Shown in pieces: positions 41,298 to 42,850 of a stretch of DNA of 42,850 bases. The position numbers and the translations under genes are program-made. Source of the stretch: Gemmatimonadota bacterium (GTDB lineage: Bacteria; JAAXHH01); the NCBI GenBank assembly GCA_026706345.1, contig JAPOYX010000109.1, positions 1 to 42,850 on the forward strand, written 5' to 3'. The notes below the pieces were generated by a model. That model was not told the origin of the DNA. It saw only the letters and a list, made by a program, of their open reading frames with translations, and made no database searches. How positions within the stretch are numbered: position 1 is the first letter of the stretch; the number at the start of each line of letters is the position of its first letter.

Positions 41298-42190
41298 GAC
41301 GGCTGGTAGACTCGAAGGGGTTTCAGCACACCGTACTCGGGGTGATCTCGGCGGCCGCCGTACTGGTGGGTCTGGAAACCTCGCGGGATCTGGTGGCCCG
41401 GTACGGCGTCTGGCTGCACCGGCTCGACCAGGTGGTCCTGTCGTTCTTCGTCGTGGAAGCCCTGCTGAAGATGGCGCGTCACGGCCGTCAGTGGTACCGG
41501 TATTTCGGCGACCGCTGGAACGTGTTCGATTTCCTCATCGTGGTGGCCTGCCTGTTGCCCGCGGGAGGACAATACGCGGCGGTGCTGCGCCTGGCCCGGG
41601 TGCTCCGGGCGCTGCGGCTGGTGACCGCGGTGCCGAAACTGCAGTTGCTGGTCAATTCGCTGCTCAAGTCGGTCACGTCGCTGGGGTATGTCGGCCTGCT
41701 GCTGGGCGTGCTGTTCTACGTCTACGCGGTACTGGGCGTCTACCTCTTTCGCGGCAACGACCCGGTCCACTTTCAGGACCTGTCGACGGCCCTGCTGACC
41801 CTCTTCCGGGTGGTGACCCTGGAGGACTGGACCGACGTGATGTACATCCAGATGTACGGCAGTGACGCCTACCCGAACTACGCGGACTTCGCGCAGGCCC
41901 ATTTGCGGGAAGCTTCGCGGGCCATGCCCGTCCTTGGCGCCGCCTTCTTCGTCACCTTCGTGATGCTGGGCACCATGATCATGCTGAACCTCTTCATCGG
42001 CGTCATCATCAACTCCATGTCGGAGGCCCAGGCCGACCGCGAGTCGGAGGAAAGGCGCCGGCACCTGGAACGGGATGGCCGAATCAGTGTGGGGGATGAA
42101 ATCGGGTTGATAGAGGAAGAGATCCAGAAACTCTCGAGGCGGCTGAAATCCCTGCGCGGAAGGGCGGACGAAGATAGGGGCGATGCCTGA
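41282..42190 (+). CDS. Voltage-gated cation channel, single-domain (bacterial Nav/Cav-like)
   Basis: A 302-residue six-helix ion channel subunit that should form tetramers. S1 is near VLGVISAAAVLVGL, S2 LDQVVLSFFVVEALLKM and S3 WNVFDFLIVVACLLP. S4 is RLARVLRALRLV with Arg at every third position, the voltage sensor. S5 is YVGLLLGVLFYVYAVLG and the pore loop LFRVVTLEDWTDVMY. S6 is LGTMIMLNLFIGVIINSM. The C-terminus (EIGLIEEEIQKLSRRLKSL) is a coiled coil, as in BacNav channels. The filter TLEDWTD has extra aspartates that suggest calcium preference. The TTG start at 41282 has GAGGT about 5 bases upstream. It follows the tonB-like gene by 101 bases. Confidence 0.9.
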   Translation: MKAQIGRLVDSKGFQHTVLGVISAAAVLVGLETSRDLVARYGVWLHRLDQVVLSFFVVEALLKMARHGRQWYRYFGDRWNVFDFLIVVACLLPAGGQYAAVLRLARVLRALRLVTAVPKLQLLVNSLLKSVTSLGYVGLLLGVLFYVYAVLGVYLFRGNDPVHFQDLSTALLTLFRVVTLEDWTDVMYIQMYGSDAYPNYADFAQAHLREASRAMPVLGAAFFVTFVMLGTMIMLNLFIGVIINSMSEAQADRESEERRRHLERDGRISVGDEIGLIEEEIQKLSRRLKSLRGRADEDRGDA

Positions 42191-42323
42191 TTAATCGCAG
42201 CGACGCCTGATTCGTGCGGACACGGAGCGTCTGAACCGCAGCCGACGCGGAATCTGCGTGGATACAGACCAACTGAACCGCTTCCGATACGTGATTGCGC
42301 AGAGGGGACGATTCACGCAGGAA

Positions 42324-42668
42324 TCAGATCTGCTCGCCGCCGTCCGGTCCGTAGAAGATGACCCACGTCTTCATCGACTCACCGAAATCCAGGAACCGGT
42401 GCTCGACCCCCGCGGGCACGAAGAAGAAATCGCCGGCCTCAAACGGCACGACCTCGCCCCTCATTTCGAACTTTCCCTCCCCTTCAACGATCACGTAGCA
42501 CTCGTCGCGGCGGTGAGGCGTCTGGTCGTCCACCCCCCGGGGGATGTACAGCTCGATCTGCAACTCGCCGCGCTCCAGGGCAACGAAGAACCGGTCTCCG
42601 TTCGGCGCGGGGATCTTCGCGGCGATTTCCGCGGGGGTGATTCTTCTGCATTCGGTTCTTTTCATCAT
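42324..42668 (-). CDS. Cupin-domain protein
   Basis: A 114-residue single cupin. Motif 1 is seen in TPHRRDECYVIVEGEGKFEM (H-x-x-x-E type, with one His replaced by Arg compared with the usual H-x-H) and motif 2 in PFEAGDFFFVPAGVEHRF (P-x-G-D ... H). A metal could still bind through His, Glu and the second His. Small cupins of this type act as sugar-acid or auxiliary isomerase/dioxygenase-like proteins or binders, and no substrate can be named. The ATG at 42668 has GGAAGG 4 bases upstream. A TTG 12 bases further up is also in frame. The 133-base gap on the channel side shows only a degenerate CGATGCCTGATT-type repeat. Confidence 0.85.
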   Translation of the reverse strand: MMKRTECRRITPAEIAAKIPAPNGDRFFVALERGELQIELYIPRGVDDQTPHRRDECYVIVEGEGKFEMRGEVVPFEAGDFFFVPAGVEHRFLDFGESMKTWVIFYGPDGGEQI

Positions 42669-42716
42669 GTAGCCTTCCAATCATGTCCGTAAATACCGCA
42701 TCGATCGGGCAAAAGC

Positions 42717-42850
42717 CTACAACGCTACTTCCTTCACGACGAGGTTCGTGATTCTCTCGAGCAAGTCCTCGAGGTATTCAAGATCGTGCCTCTCCTGCCG
42801 ACCGAGCACATACTTCTGGATATCCACAAGCTCATTCCGGAAGCCCTCAC
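42717..42850 (-). CDS. Partial protein, C-terminal 43 residues (5' cut by window)
   Basis: A frame open at the right edge of the window and ending with TAG at 42717-42719. It reads EGFRNELVDIQKYV and then an acidic, Leu-rich stretch (LEYLEDLLERITNLVVKEVAL), likely a helix or coiled coil. It is 49 bases upstream of the cupin gene on the same strand. No family can be named from so little. Confidence 0.45.
   Translation of the reverse strand, partial: EGFRNELVDIQKYVLGRQERHDLEYLEDLLERITNLVVKEVAL

Overview
This is a GC-rich, gene-dense 42.85 kb stretch of a bacterial chromosome with 35 supported protein genes (two cut by the window ends). I see no tRNA, rRNA, insertion sequence, phage gene or CRISPR array. 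A TonB-type energy transducer, a predicted outer-membrane beta-barrel, a periplasmic lytic transglycosylase and MacB/FtsX-type permeases point to a Gram-negative cell. The mix resembles uncultured candidate-phylum bacteria such as Latescibacterota or Gemmatimonadota-like lineages: class II ribonucleotide reductase, UxaA-family and dimethylformamidase-like enzymes, a Tm-1-like protein, and tandem large permeases. The phylum is an inference only and is not resolved here.

Layout. 1-6.7 kb holds the NhaA C-terminus, a small conserved protein, a Cys/Met-metabolism PLP enzyme, a kinase-like phosphotransferase, a BtrH/C39-like protein, a VOC protein, an exported redoxin whose reading frame crosses one in-frame TGA, and a sugar isomerase-like TIM barrel. 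6.7-7.8 kb is a MltB-type transglycosylase. 7.9-15.2 kb is a five-gene minus-strand operon: a 902-residue double UxaA-type dehydratase, an aspartoacylase-like deacylase, a methyltransferase, a DUF1932 dehydrogenase and a beta-propeller. It looks like sugar-acid or acylated-acid catabolism. 15.5-20.6 kb holds a dimethylformamidase large-subunit homologue, pantothenate kinase, a MenC-like enolase-superfamily enzyme and a Tm-1-like protein. 20.9-22.8 kb has an SRPBCC protein, a small zinc ribbon and a YbhN-type membrane protein. 23-26.5 kb is nrdJ and nrdR with a correctly spaced pair of NrdR boxes. 26.6-27.3 kb is a complete promoter-barrel-terminator unit. 27.5-35.0 kb is three tandem paralogous permeases. 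35.3-42.8 kb contains rarA, an unknown conserved gene, larE, trpS, a tonB-like gene, a voltage-gated channel, a cupin and a partial gene.

The strongest unusual signal is the redoxin at 5122-5697 (minus). An in-frame TGA sits exactly where the first Cys of a W-C-P-x-C redox motif is expected. It is followed 14 nt later by a perfect 7-bp hairpin with a GGG loop, so this is very probably an exported selenoprotein with a bacterial SECIS element. A second theme is short duplication of translation-initiation regions. At least four genes (redoxin, SRPBCC, trpS, channel) have a duplicated Shine-Dalgarno segment. At trpS and at the channel gene the duplication creates a mini-ORF whose stop overlaps the main start codon. 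The double UxaA enzyme, whose two halves keep different signature motifs, is the third item worth follow-up.
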